IMG/VR virus record: IMGVR_UViG_3300009128_000008
Coordinates: 20,696 to 84,695 of that record
Source: a virus
DNA: 64,000 bases
Strand: one strand, 5' to 3'
Under the pieces are notes generated by a model. That model had not been told where the DNA came from. It saw only the letters and a list, made by a program, of their open reading frames with translations, and ran no database searches. Made by a program: the position numbers and the translations under genes. Every line of letters begins with the position of its first letter. The stretch's first letter is position 1. Shown here piece by piece: positions 33,869-44,034 of the stretch.

Positions 33869-35797
33869 TTATCTGTTCCGATTTAACGGGTTCATAAATG
33901 GTAAATATCCACCGACGGCAGGAATTCCAGTTGGTGCCGACGGATCATTGTCCTGATCGTCTGGATGTATAATTTTAAAACCACCACTAATATCGAATTT
34001 ATAAGCAAGATAAGCATTCAATAACGCCATAAATCCATCATTAGGCGTAGACCCTTTTACATATCTAATATTAATATTGCCGCCACGATCCATTGTTGGT
34101 TTAACCTCCATGGACGAGCAATGCTGTACCAACCAGCCAATCTGCTCATAACTGCCATATGGAAATCTAATCTGTCCCTTCTTCATCATAGAAAATAGTT
34201 CTTCAATATAAAAATCTCTTTCAAAAATAATTTCTTTTGGATATACATCGTCAGAAAACTTTACATGATGCTTTATTTTTCCTCCAGCACGACTAGCTAA
34301 GAACCTATCGCCATACTCTCTCTGCAAATTAGCGGTGAGATCATTAGCATAACCAATATCACCAATTGCCTGTGTTACACTATATTGTCGCAACAACTGA
34401 TCCACTATTGCTTTTTTATACTCTGGATCATTTTTTTTCAACAATAAAGCAAAATCAACAGACAATAGATCTGGGCCCTCAAGAGTAAGAACTACTGCTG
34501 AACTATATGATTGTCCTTGCTGTCTTTTCTCTCTATCACCTATAACCATCTGGCCAGCATCTATTTTTTGTCCCCAGTCCAGCCCTAAATATACACGCTT
34601 GCTTTCCTCTAACAAAATAGTCTTTCTAAATTTCCTGCCCATATCCGCACAAAGCTCGTGAATTTCGTCGGCGGTAATTGGAGAGGCATCACCAGTAAAG
34701 AACTCTCCCAAAACTTCTGTTTGATATAAGCGCTCAGTATTAGTTGGATGATTCTCCGGTTTTTCAGAGATAATTTTGCTCCTAGGAAAATGCGGCATAT
34801 ACAGCTGATTCAAATGATAACCGACAAAATCTGCATCTTTATCAGCATTAACCGCCACCCATTTTCCTCGCTCAGCAGCCGGACGCTTATCTTGCTCATG
34901 GCCGCAATGAATACATTTTACTATAAATCCATGACTAGGATGATCTGGTGGCAAATCATCCTCTATCCAAATCTCTTCCCAATCAGACGACTCGGGGGTA
35001 TACAATGGAAAATGCTCACCACACTTTTCACATCCTAAGTAATAATATTGCTGAGTTGAAGATAGCCAAATCTTATGAAAATCTGAGCCCTTTGCTTTTG
35101 GGGTTCCAAAATATACCTGAATCCCCTCACCAACCGCTCCATATTTAGCTTGTGACAAACACTTGACAGCATTAGACAGGGCTACTCCTGGAATATCCTG
35201 GACCTCATCAAAAAACATGGCATCAACTGTACGACCACGAATCCTATCTCCGGTTAACCCTACCGAATCTACCAATATATGATTTCCATACTCAAATTGT
35301 TTGTACTGCAAGGAATCGTTTGAAGATGCAGAACGGTCTAATCTCGCCTCTATATAAGATTTGGGTTTTGCGGTTTTTATCTGGCTGCTGTCGGAAGGTA
35401 CAGCCATCTTAATCATAGTATTCAGTTTGGTTTTAGTATAAATATACCCCAAATCTAATAACGGAAAACAATGCATTACACGCATTGGCGCCCTATTATT
35501 AGTGCCAAATAAGCCCGAGCACATAAAGAATAACTCCAATGCGCCTGCCATGGTAGTCGCGCCAATCTGTCGTCCCTTAGTAATAACTACAGGTTTCGAG
35601 TCTGATTCTAATGCTTTTATCCCAATATATCTATAGACATCCGCTAATGGCTTATAACCATTGCCATGCAAACTAAACTGGTCGCCGTCTAATGTTAAAT
35701 ATCTCTCGCAAAAACCACACGGATCTATAGATAAGACACCATCGCGCATCTTGGCAAACAGATCCTGCCCGTCTTTAATTTCACTTAAACTATCCAT
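33869..35797 (-). CDS. terminase large subunit (GpA-like)
   Basis: 642 aa. ATPase: KGRQIGATT (Walker A-type, 74-82), MFFDEVQD (Walker B, 194-201). Residues C256-C259 and C295-C298 form a zinc ribbon between the two domains, as in lambda GpA-type terminases. Nuclease: VYLGLDWGQK (Asp407) starts the RNase H-fold domain, and IGDIGY (about 486-491) carries the second acidic residue. It pumps DNA into the prohead through the portal. The C-terminus is Pro/Asn-rich. Set apart from the portal only by the PhoH gene. Confidence 0.92.
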   Translation of the reverse strand: MDSLSEIKDGQDLFAKMRDGVLSIDPCGFCERYLTLDGDQFSLHGNGYKPLADVYRYIGIKALESDSKPVVITKGRQIGATTMAGALELFFMCSGLFGTNNRAPMRVMHCFPLLDLGYIYTKTKLNTMIKMAVPSDSSQIKTAKPKSYIEARLDRSASSNDSLQYKQFEYGNHILVDSVGLTGDRIRGRTVDAMFFDEVQDIPGVALSNAVKCLSQAKYGAVGEGIQVYFGTPKAKGSDFHKIWLSSTQQYYYLGCEKCGEHFPLYTPESSDWEEIWIEDDLPPDHPSHGFIVKCIHCGHEQDKRPAAERGKWVAVNADKDADFVGYHLNQLYMPHFPRSKIISEKPENHPTNTERLYQTEVLGEFFTGDASPITADEIHELCADMGRKFRKTILLEESKRVYLGLDWGQKIDAGQMVIGDREKRQQGQSYSSAVVLTLEGPDLLSVDFALLLKKNDPEYKKAIVDQLLRQYSVTQAIGDIGYANDLTANLQREYGDRFLASRAGGKIKHHVKFSDDVYPKEIIFERDFYIEELFSMMKKGQIRFPYGSYEQIGWLVQHCSSMEVKPTMDRGGNINIRYVKGSTPNDGFMALLNAYLAYKFDISGGFKIIHPDDQDNDPSAPTGIPAVGGYLPFMNPLNRNR

Positions 35798-35807
35798 AAA
35801 TTATATA

Positions 35808-36452
35808 TTAGGTGTTTGGCATAAATGGAGCGAAGAAATCACTATTATCTTCGTCTGACTCCATATCATCAACGCCAACACCTCGCCCGATATTAGACTC
35901 ATTAGCATTATCGGACGGATTCAACTTAATCTCCTCTGTAATCAGATTATTAATATAAATGGCAACTTTATCGCTGTCAAACTGATCTGGAGAAATATAC
36001 TTCTTAAACACACCAGCGGCATCACTTTGAACAGCAGGAACTGATATTTGTCCCCTATGCGTTTTTATATAATTTTTAATAAATGTTTTAATTTCATCTT
36101 GCACACTTGCCGGAACATCTGCGTCAAACACATCTTCTTCTTGCTGTGCGGTTTTTTGGGCTCCCTCATCGCCTGACGAAACTCTTTTAAGATATTCAGT
36201 TAGCCCAACTCTATCTTGCAACTCTTTAACGGCGCTCTCTACAGTAGCATGATGAGGTTTATTTCTAACAACATAATTAATTTGGTCATATAATGATTGC
36301 TGACTGCGCTTTCTTCCAACGTCTACAGCAGATTCATTCCCTTTTTCTTTTGCTGCTAAATTATCTGCAAAGCTATCTAGCCAACTAACACGCTCACTGG
36401 ACGCTCTTTCATGTGCGTCACCCCTATTAAATTTGAAATTACCCCTGCTCAT
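35808..36452 (-). CDS. hypothetical protein next to the terminase, 214 aa
   Basis: Charged protein with helices at about 50-90 and 115-160, ending in an acidic tail DMESDEDNSDFF. Its first residues overlap the end of the 69-aa gene by 14 nt. Position directly upstream of the large terminase makes a small-terminase role possible, but no HTH is evident; alternatives are head-assembly proteins. Confidence 0.55.
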   Translation of the reverse strand: MSRGNFKFNRGDAHERASSERVSWLDSFADNLAAKEKGNESAVDVGRKRSQQSLYDQINYVVRNKPHHATVESAVKELQDRVGLTEYLKRVSSGDEGAQKTAQQEEDVFDADVPASVQDEIKTFIKNYIKTHRGQISVPAVQSDAAGVFKKYISPDQFDSDKVAIYINNLITEEIKLNPSDNANESNIGRGVGVDDMESDEDNSDFFAPFMPNT

Positions 36453-36648
36453 TATTTTTACCTTCTAATTGTGTTAGCTTATTTTTCGTTGCAATCAATT
36501 CTTCCGCTAAAAACATACGATTCTGTACTTCCCACCTCAAAAGCACCAGCAAATCATCTCGCGATAATATTCCCAGAAAATCTAAATAATCTGACAAAAT
36601 TGCTTCAGATTTTGCCGTGTTTTTTAGCACTTCGTTTGCTTCCCTCAT
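36439..36648 (-). CDS. hypothetical small helical protein, 69 aa
   Basis: Short, all-helical and Leu-rich (LSDYLDFLGILSRDDLLVLL). It exactly fills the space between its two neighbours and overlaps the downstream start by 14 nt, so it is kept as real. No family recognised. Confidence 0.5.
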   Translation of the reverse strand: MREANEVLKNTAKSEAILSDYLDFLGILSRDDLLVLLRWEVQNRMFLAEELIATKNKLTQLEGKNNEQG

Positions 36649-36656
36649 ATGATTCC

Positions 36657-37586
36657 TTAGCCGGGATAATTGGCCATATAGTCCAGATTATCCACAGAAG
36701 TTGTATCAATCTCAGCATCAAGCGGATATCCTCGCGGCCTTCTCATTGCATAACCCATATCGGCCAATAGCTGAATTAATTCCGCCTCTTCTCGCTTGGT
36801 AAACTCATACTCCTTGGCTAATTTCTGAAAACAGTCCTCAATATCTTTGCCGGCAGAAACCATGGAGTTAATACATGTTCGGGCCATGGAAGCAATAAAC
36901 AATGGAACAACAACTGTAAACTTAGCCGCCTTTGCCGCCTCTTTAACTAAGGCTTCCTCGTCGCTTGACTCTTTCTTCTTTTTCTTTTTCTTTGAATACC
37001 TGGTTTCCATCAGTTTGTCATAGCGCTTATCAAGCCGCTTTATCCCATCGTGGATAGATTCCCTAGCCTTCTCTAAATCACTAATAGGCAAAACACCATC
37101 TAAATCAGTTTTAACAGCATTAGAAATTTCTCTATCAAGCCTGTGCAGATATGCTATAGCTCTCTCTATTCCGGTAGTATCTTTTCCAGTATGCTTTGGG
37201 ATACCAACCATCTTTGCATTGAGCCACTCGATAAAATCTCCCAGGGACCACTTCCAAGGATCCGTCTCAACAACAATATCGTCTTCTGGAGCCTCCACTA
37301 AAATTTCTGCGGGCTCTTCTAATTCTGCCTGCTCCTCACCGCCCGGAACTAGCGGAAGAACAAAAGAGAATCCCTCGCCTACAGGTTCGTCTTCATCTAT
37401 TTGTAGGGCTACTCGTCCCTCGCCGGAAAGAAAATCATCTGCCAAATAATTTTCATCCATCATTCCTTCTACCTGGCCTTCTTCGGCGGCTGGGGGAATT
37501 ACCTCACCAACTCCAAGCGGTCCGACCTCCACACTAAATTCCGTAACAGGAACGTTTGCGCTTTTAATATTATCAGCTGATTTCAT
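36657..37586 (-). CDS. hypothetical virion-operon protein, 309 aa
   Basis: N-terminal half is acidic/Pro-Glu-rich; the middle has helical segments (WSLGDFIEWLNAKMVG), a Lys run (SKKKKKKKESSDEE, about 205-218) and a hydrophobic C-terminal domain. The start at 37586 is chosen since AAGGA lies five bases before it; an ATG seven codons upstream also exists. No family recognised. Confidence 0.5.
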   Translation of the reverse strand: MKSADNIKSANVPVTEFSVEVGPLGVGEVIPPAAEEGQVEGMMDENYLADDFLSGEGRVALQIDEDEPVGEGFSFVLPLVPGGEEQAELEEPAEILVEAPEDDIVVETDPWKWSLGDFIEWLNAKMVGIPKHTGKDTTGIERAIAYLHRLDREISNAVKTDLDGVLPISDLEKARESIHDGIKRLDKRYDKLMETRYSKKKKKKKESSDEEALVKEAAKAAKFTVVVPLFIASMARTCINSMVSAGKDIEDCFQKLAKEYEFTKREEAELIQLLADMGYAMRRPRGYPLDAEIDTTSVDNLDYMANYPG

Positions 37587-37657
37587 TGTCATCCTTAAAA
37601 ATGTCAAAAAGATACAAGTTTTCTATTATATTAGTTTTTATTAGCAGATTGCGATGT

Positions 37658-38608
37658 TTAATACAGTAAAGAATGAACTGGCTTTCCATCAATTAAGCAC
37701 CCCGATAATAACCACTCCCTATATGATTTATAACCCTTTGCGCCAGATTCTTTCGCAATCTTAAGCACATATTTATTTGTTAAGACTTTTCCATATGTAT
37801 CTTGCCACCAAATCCCCAGCGGAGATGTCTCAAATAAAATAGATCCTGGATGGCAAAACTTTTCCGCATGACCAGATGCCGTTTTGTCTAACTTATTATT
37901 TGCATCATAATATAATATTCCACATTTTGAATCTTCCATCCCATTGGGGGATTTTGGTGAACAAAATGCTAAATAATTAAAAAATTCTGCGTATTCTGCA
38001 TTCTTAAATGGGCCATAATAATGCATATCGCCTTTAATTTCATGGGGATGCCGTACATATACTCCGCTCTGGCCCGCATTACCAACTACGTAATGCCTCC
38101 ATGAAGTTTCCGAAATTTTCTTTACCATATTTTTACTCTCATTACATTGACCCGGAGACTCCAATGAATACATTCCATAATACATTCCGCGATCAATTGA
38201 ATTATCTGTATAATACCCTAATGGAAAACTATATAGGCCATCTATGCCGATACCAGAAAAATGTCTATAATAATATGGAGACCCAAGTAAAGAGCCTTTT
38301 TCTTCAGTGCCAGAAACATTTGTGTCCCAATTGCACTCTACAACATCTCTTCCCTCAAATAATTTACCAGCATATCTACAACGCTTGCAGGGATTCTTCC
38401 ACAAAAACAAATGGTTATTGGCCATTGCTACTTCAGTTAACTCTTCTTCTGTAGCATCCTTGCCCAATATAGCTAGCGGAGCCATCCTTCTCACTACATT
38501 ACCGGCACTATTACAAGCTTCCGGAACTGTCAGACCAAACGGACAAGGCTCCGACTCATTAGATCTTATAACGGCTTTCTTTATAATATTTTGATTTTTT
38601 TTCGACAT
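37658..38608 (-). CDS. Cys-rich conserved phage-type protein, 316 aa
   Basis: Starts MSKKNQN; a longer start 21 codons upstream would overlap the 870-aa gene. A Cys cluster CPFGLTVPEAC (about 22-32) and CKRCRYAGKLFEGRDVVEC (about 74-92) suggests a metal site (zinc or Fe-S). The rest is aromatic and Gly/Tyr-rich (SPYYYRHFSGIGIDG). Similar Cys-start proteins occur in other large phages as conserved hypotheticals; role unknown. Confidence 0.55.
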   Translation of the reverse strand: MSKKNQNIIKKAVIRSNESEPCPFGLTVPEACNSAGNVVRRMAPLAILGKDATEEELTEVAMANNHLFLWKNPCKRCRYAGKLFEGRDVVECNWDTNVSGTEEKGSLLGSPYYYRHFSGIGIDGLYSFPLGYYTDNSIDRGMYYGMYSLESPGQCNESKNMVKKISETSWRHYVVGNAGQSGVYVRHPHEIKGDMHYYGPFKNAEYAEFFNYLAFCSPKSPNGMEDSKCGILYYDANNKLDKTASGHAEKFCHPGSILFETSPLGIWWQDTYGKVLTNKYVLKIAKESGAKGYKSYREWLLSGCLIDGKPVHSLLY

Positions 38609-38621
38609 TTTATTAATACCG

Positions 38622-41234
38622 TTAACTCGGCTCGCTGTGGAAGCTGTATTTCCTAGAAAAACCAGTACCATTTTCTAACGCATCAATAATATACATTATT
38701 CTTTCCATTTGTTTTCTCTTGAAATCATACAGGGCCTTTCTGCGACGCACTTTTATGGCTTCCGGATAATCTTCAGGAAAAGAAAACTTATCTCCAAGAA
38801 CAGGCTTCCAGTTTCTCACTACGTCCAATTGCTTCTTAAAATACGGAATAAATTGACGACCCTGCGCTCCCAGCCTAGCTATTGGCCAGCCCAAATCATG
38901 TATAGTTAAAGTTTTGTCTATATCTCCTCTTGAGAGAGGCCGTCTATCAAATAATAAAGATTGTATTTCTTGAACTTGATCTTCTTCCTCGGCTTTAGCT
39001 CCCTTCGGTAACACTCTAAAACTTGGTAATAAACCCTCATAAAACTTTTGAACCGCAGGAGTGTCCGCCTTTGACATAGCAAATTTATGCACTATGTGTT
39101 TGGTTATATTGTTTTTGATCTTGTCGGGTATCTTCTCATCATTAGATACGGCATTCCCAAAATCAATTATTTGTTTTGCCAGCTCATCAGGCACTTGATC
39201 AAATGCCTCCAACACATCTATCCTATCAGTAACATTACCAACTGCATGCCAACCATCTTTGCGTATCTTATCAATATTTTCCAGCGATATACCTTTCTGT
39301 AATTCGCTTAATAATGTTTGCTTTACCCTTTCTTTCTTATCGCCGTCTGGCAGGGATTTATAAAGCTCTACGGTTAGATCTATATCGCTTTTAATTGGAA
39401 GGGGCGTTACATCACCTTCTAAATTTATAATATCCTCAGCTATTTCCGGGAATCTAGAGGAAAACCTTGATACAAATCGTTTTTTTAGATCGGGGTCATG
39501 AAGTAAACTCTCATCAAATAATATATCTCTAAGTGTTAAAACAACTTCCGGAGAATATGTCCCACTTGGCGCATCAATAATTTTGCCCGCAATAGCTCTT
39601 CGTATCATCTTGGTATTATCGTCCCTATCTTTTTCAACTTTAAAGCGCTTAAAATCATCATCTAAATATTCTTTGTGTTGAGAGTGTTTTCTGTACTCCC
39701 CACTTTCGATGTTTTCCTCTATCTGTTCCTGCGATAACCCTTCATATTGCGCCTCACTTTCATATTCTCTTTGGGCCTGTGACTCTAGATCCCACATCAT
39801 ATCCATCATCCAAGATGAATTATTCATAATATCAGCATACCTTATGGCCTCAGCCTCATCATCAAAATATTTCTCCGTTGGCCAATCGCCATAATAACCA
39901 GGAAGAAAAGCCTCTCCACCATACTCATCCTCTCCATATCCAATTAATTCTTCGTCATCCCTCATAACATCTGTCACAACCCAATAATCATAAATAGCTC
40001 CCTCTACTTCCTGTGGAGTCTTCAACCACGCCAATAATTCCTCATCACTATTAATATCTTCAACATCAGGAGTTACCACCATATTGCCAGAAAATGTATC
40101 TGACCATTGACCACCTTCCAACTTATACACTCCCATTGGGGCTTTTTGCTTGCTATTTATCCACCCTTTCACTACTTCAGCAAATTTGGCTACATCATCG
40201 CCATACATTGTGTCCTCTTGCTGTGCGAAAGATTTGCCAGCGATATTCGTAAATCTTCGAATCCTAATCCTGGATATAGGGTTCTTAATATCCCGATCAT
40301 TCGCTTTTATTAAATACGCAATAAGGCCGCCCTCAGCAACATCACAAAACACATCTTGATGATGAGTGCCTGTGCCTAATGTCATACAAGACACCCAACT
40401 TCTGCCGGTAGACATCTGAGCTATATCATGCGGGTTTTGAGAAATTACAACAAAATATTTGGCATCTTGGCCTGTTGATCTGGTTCTGGCTGGAGAATTA
40501 ACAAAAGAATTGATTACATCTGTCCAGTATTGCTCTTGTTTTTCAGCTTTGATTTTAACCTCAAGATATTTAGGATCAAGCTCATCACCGTTTTCCTGAT
40601 TAAGCTGTTCTAACTCTCGATACAATTCTTTTAACTCTCTGTTTTTGGCTGAATTTAAAAGTTTACCAATCCTATATTTATTCTTTCCACTCATACAGGT
40701 GCCAGACACAAAATCTATTTCCTGACACTTTTCTGGAAACTTTTCTTTAAGCACATTAACAACATCCTGTTCCTCTCCTCCGCTTACGGTAGTTGGAGGG
40801 CCCATTTCAAACGGAATATAAACTCTGTCCTGTCCACCAAACCAATCATTAAATGGTCGCGGATTATTTTGCGCTTTTTGCTCTATAATATCAAACCACT
40901 TTTCCTCATATTCCGAGGCCAATTTTAAAATATAATCTGAAATACAAGTTAAAGATTTAGAGGCAAGCCTTATTATTCCAAAAGAATCTATGATGCCGGC
41001 TAAAGCTTTTTTACGCTTTTTGCGCATCCGTTTTCTAGACTTTTCAATAAAATCTTTTACACTCTTATACTTATCCATCCTGCCAAAATAAAGACCGGTA
41101 CCAGGACTTACCTCTGTTTCTCCTTCTTCAGGGCCGCCATAATCATAATTGCGCCAAAAGGGAGAGGGCCAAGGTCTAATATCTTTATCTACTCGCTTTT
41201 TTCGCTTTTTATTTTTTTTCTTTTCCTTCGCCAT
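38622..41234 (-). CDS. large conserved-looking phage protein, 870 aa
   Basis: N-terminal 14 residues are basic and Lys/Arg-rich. The core near 275-330 contains DIAQMSTGRSWVSCMTLG, CDVAEGGLIAYLI and RIRIRRFTN, a compact beta-rich unit with conserved-looking Ser/Thr/Cys that could be catalytic or metal-binding; no known family is claimed. C-terminal 350 residues are helical repeats. Gene order beside the CCA-adding enzyme and the terminase neighbourhood gives no function. Confidence 0.55.
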   Translation of the reverse strand: MAKEKKKNKKRKKRVDKDIRPWPSPFWRNYDYGGPEEGETEVSPGTGLYFGRMDKYKSVKDFIEKSRKRMRKKRKKALAGIIDSFGIIRLASKSLTCISDYILKLASEYEEKWFDIIEQKAQNNPRPFNDWFGGQDRVYIPFEMGPPTTVSGGEEQDVVNVLKEKFPEKCQEIDFVSGTCMSGKNKYRIGKLLNSAKNRELKELYRELEQLNQENGDELDPKYLEVKIKAEKQEQYWTDVINSFVNSPARTRSTGQDAKYFVVISQNPHDIAQMSTGRSWVSCMTLGTGTHHQDVFCDVAEGGLIAYLIKANDRDIKNPISRIRIRRFTNIAGKSFAQQEDTMYGDDVAKFAEVVKGWINSKQKAPMGVYKLEGGQWSDTFSGNMVVTPDVEDINSDEELLAWLKTPQEVEGAIYDYWVVTDVMRDDEELIGYGEDEYGGEAFLPGYYGDWPTEKYFDDEAEAIRYADIMNNSSWMMDMMWDLESQAQREYESEAQYEGLSQEQIEENIESGEYRKHSQHKEYLDDDFKRFKVEKDRDDNTKMIRRAIAGKIIDAPSGTYSPEVVLTLRDILFDESLLHDPDLKKRFVSRFSSRFPEIAEDIINLEGDVTPLPIKSDIDLTVELYKSLPDGDKKERVKQTLLSELQKGISLENIDKIRKDGWHAVGNVTDRIDVLEAFDQVPDELAKQIIDFGNAVSNDEKIPDKIKNNITKHIVHKFAMSKADTPAVQKFYEGLLPSFRVLPKGAKAEEEDQVQEIQSLLFDRRPLSRGDIDKTLTIHDLGWPIARLGAQGRQFIPYFKKQLDVVRNWKPVLGDKFSFPEDYPEAIKVRRRKALYDFKRKQMERIMYIIDALENGTGFSRKYSFHSEPS

Positions 41235-41246
41235 AACAGACTCTAA

Positions 41247-42005
41247 TTAAGTTCGTAACAGCCTAGACGGCACATATGAAGCAAGATCTTTAACTAATGG
41301 TATCTCTCCCCATATATCCAAAAGATCTAATAGTTCTATGGTTCTTTCTTTATCATATTTTAATGCCTTGCTTAATTTATCAGCAAAATACTTTTGTTTT
41401 ATATTGGCAACGGCCCCTTTATTATTTTTTACCCAGTTTACTATTCCCGAATCTAAACTGAACCCTAACTTTGCGGCCAGATATATCGCTCTAACTATTC
41501 TATTATTATCATACGCTAACGTTTGTTCTGGAGCCAAGCATGTTCTTATGACTTTACGCCCAATATCATCTATTGCTAAGCCTGTTGGATCTAAAATTCT
41601 CTTCAAATCCATGGACATCAACGCTGTGTTGCATGTAAAGTCTCGACTATACAGCTCTTTTTGCATTTCTGTTGGGTGTTGTATATTAGCTTTTTCTAAT
41701 AAATGCGTTATACCAGGAATTCTAAAATTACTAGAAAAATCCAAGCGCAAACCTCCAGACAAACTAATATTAGTATGGCCATCTGGCATAACTTTATAAG
41801 ACATTATCGGCGACTTTAATCTCGTCGCAACTTCTCTGGACAAATAATGTATGCCAGCATCTCCTGTAGTAATATCTACATCGTTAAATTCATTAGGATT
41901 ACCCAATATTCTATCCCTAGGCAAACCTCCCACAATAAATGGCTCAGAAATGCCTTTCGCTTTGGCTAAATCCTTTATGAAAATTAACAGTTTAGATAAC
42001 TTCAT
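41247..42005 (-). CDS. tRNA nucleotidyltransferase (CCA-adding)/poly(A) polymerase head, 252 aa
   Basis: Class II pattern: FIVGGLPRDRILG (23-35) with GG and R30-D31, NDVDIT (41-46) with Asp42 and Asp44 as the metal carboxylates, SRDFTCNTALMS (about 119-130) and DPTGLAIDDIG, then RIVRAIYLAAKLGFSLD in the neck. These match the head and neck of bacterial CCA/poly(A) polymerases. At 252 aa it lacks most of the body/tail of typical 380-450 aa enzymes, so it may have altered tRNA selection. Stop sits 12 nt before the 870-aa gene. See the tRNA findings. Confidence 0.85.
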   Translation of the reverse strand: MKLSKLLIFIKDLAKAKGISEPFIVGGLPRDRILGNPNEFNDVDITTGDAGIHYLSREVATRLKSPIMSYKVMPDGHTNISLSGGLRLDFSSNFRIPGITHLLEKANIQHPTEMQKELYSRDFTCNTALMSMDLKRILDPTGLAIDDIGRKVIRTCLAPEQTLAYDNNRIVRAIYLAAKLGFSLDSGIVNWVKNNKGAVANIKQKYFADKLSKALKYDKERTIELLDLLDIWGEIPLVKDLASYVPSRLLRT

Positions 42006-42009
42006 GTTA

Positions 42010-43962
42010 TTATCTTATAGGCGCTGGAGGAACCGGTGCAGCTGGTGCAGCTGGTGCGGCTGGCGCTACTCTTGCTGGAGGGGCCTTTTCAACAGTTACG
42101 GGGGCGCCCAACTCTTCCATTTCAATTGGAACGGCGGGAGGGCTTTCTTCTACTTCAGCTTCTTCTCGCCTTTGCTTGCGTTTTTCCTTTAACTCTTCTT
42201 CTTTTTCCTCAGCCCTTTCTAGATTCTCTTTAACCGCCTCTAACGTATCAGAGGTTCTCTCTGCGTCACCCTCTGTAGTTACCAGATCTAATTCTTCTTC
42301 TGGCTGCAACGATCCTCTAAGTCTAGATAAAATCTCCTCTATTCTAGTAGTCATATACTGATTAGACTCTAGAGCAGATTTTTGCGCCTCTCCCAAAGCC
42401 GGAAAATACGACGCAATTCCCAATCTATCCATCATCAAATCAATTATGCTCAGCTGTCTTGGTATCTCTCTGTTCTTAAGTATATTGGAAATAACTTCCA
42501 ACCTAGCAACAACATCTGCCGTGGTAACACTGTCCAAATCAACATCTAGATCGGTTACTTTCTTTGTCGGAACATCATCGCCAACCTCTATCTCAGGAAC
42601 AACATCCTCCGCCATTGGCATATCCGGAGTTACAACAACATCCTCTGGTGTTGGGGGTGTTTCTTCTGGAAGCGGAGCTGGCACAGGAGCTGGTGGCGGA
42701 GCCTGAGCCACAACAGTAATTTCCGCCTGGTCATCTTCTGCCTCGTCTGAATCATCTACTTTCTTTGCCTCTTCTTCCGTCTCTTCCGGAATATCGTAAT
42801 TTAGAAGCTGAACAAACTCTTTCATAGCATCCTCATCTTCATCACCCGCTCCCGCCATAGGATCTACAGTTAATGCCTGGGCCCACTTTTTGATACACTT
42901 ACCGGTCTTGGGGAAACCATCACTAATTAATATATTGCCCTTCCTAATAATTAAATCTTCAAAAATAGACGACGCAGCGAAACGTGCAGGAGCAGTTTGT
43001 ACCTGTATTTTTAGATCTTGCACCGCTCTTAACAGTGGCACTATACCGCCATCCAATCCTTCCCTCATTGCTTCCTGCACCCCAGGATCGGAAATTAAAC
43101 GTTCTGCGGAATTCAACCTACCAAGAATGGCCTCTATCTTCTTTAATACATCCTCTCGTCTCTGCTCTGCCTCTGCCCGCTCTTTTGCCTGCCGTCTTTC
43201 CTCTCGCTCTTCTTCACGCCTCTTTTTCTCCTCAGCTCTCTCGGCTGGATTAAGTTCAACAAACTGACTTACATCCGAAGCCGATGGCGATGGAGGCAAT
43301 TTAGCCATTAAATGATCCATTGGTAATAATGGCGCTCCGCTATGATCGCTATAGTACCTTTCATCCTCTTCTGCCGCCGTCTTATATTTATTCTGAGCGT
43401 CTTCTTGATAAAACCGCATCCAATGTTTAAATTTCTGTTGTGACATATTATCCCAATCTTTGGTTATTATGTTAAATGCGTCGGAGAAGCCAAAACCCCT
43501 ATGAACCAGGGCATAAATCTCCCGCATTGACTGAGCCCATTTATATACATTGTAGGGCTCCTGTGCTCTTATATCATCTGTGCTCCGAGGATATGCAATC
43601 TTCCTAATAGATATATTCAATTCACCAAACGCATTAGCAACAGCCTTATAAAAATTAAAAATAGTATCTATTGGATATTTATCAGCGTTCTTAAAAACAA
43701 TATGCGACAATCTAGATAATTTTTCTTTATCTAAATGTTTGCCGCATAAATCTTCCCCTATACCTCTTATATGTCTAAAAACATAATAGAAATTTTTATG
43801 ATCTTCCTCGGACTCTACGCCAATAGATGACAGTATAACGGCATCTTTTATCAGCCTATTTTTCAGCTCTTCCGGACAAACCGCCATTTTATCCACAAGC
43901 TGTTTGTGCACATATGGAGTTAATTTACCGTCATTTTTAAGTTTTTCAATCTTTTCGAGCAT
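42010..43962 (-). CDS. large coiled-coil virion-operon protein, 650 aa
   Basis: N-terminal helical domain (1-200), Glu/Arg coiled coil (about 235-280), then Pro/Glu-rich linker, a helical domain (about 490-540), a second coil and a Pro/Ala C-terminal tail (VAPAAPAAPAAPVPPAPIR). It resembles internal or scaffold proteins in composition only. The gene downstream begins 5 nt later. Confidence 0.5.
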   Translation of the reverse strand: MLEKIEKLKNDGKLTPYVHKQLVDKMAVCPEELKNRLIKDAVILSSIGVESEEDHKNFYYVFRHIRGIGEDLCGKHLDKEKLSRLSHIVFKNADKYPIDTIFNFYKAVANAFGELNISIRKIAYPRSTDDIRAQEPYNVYKWAQSMREIYALVHRGFGFSDAFNIITKDWDNMSQQKFKHWMRFYQEDAQNKYKTAAEEDERYYSDHSGAPLLPMDHLMAKLPPSPSASDVSQFVELNPAERAEEKKRREEEREERRQAKERAEAEQRREDVLKKIEAILGRLNSAERLISDPGVQEAMREGLDGGIVPLLRAVQDLKIQVQTAPARFAASSIFEDLIIRKGNILISDGFPKTGKCIKKWAQALTVDPMAGAGDEDEDAMKEFVQLLNYDIPEETEEEAKKVDDSDEAEDDQAEITVVAQAPPPAPVPAPLPEETPPTPEDVVVTPDMPMAEDVVPEIEVGDDVPTKKVTDLDVDLDSVTTADVVARLEVISNILKNREIPRQLSIIDLMMDRLGIASYFPALGEAQKSALESNQYMTTRIEEILSRLRGSLQPEEELDLVTTEGDAERTSDTLEAVKENLERAEEKEEELKEKRKQRREEAEVEESPPAVPIEMEELGAPVTVEKAPPARVAPAAPAAPAAPVPPAPIR

Positions 43963-44034
43963 TACAGCCTCTTAAATATACACATCCGTAAATATATCAT
44001 TTAATTACTATAATGCTTGAATTCAAATTATAAA

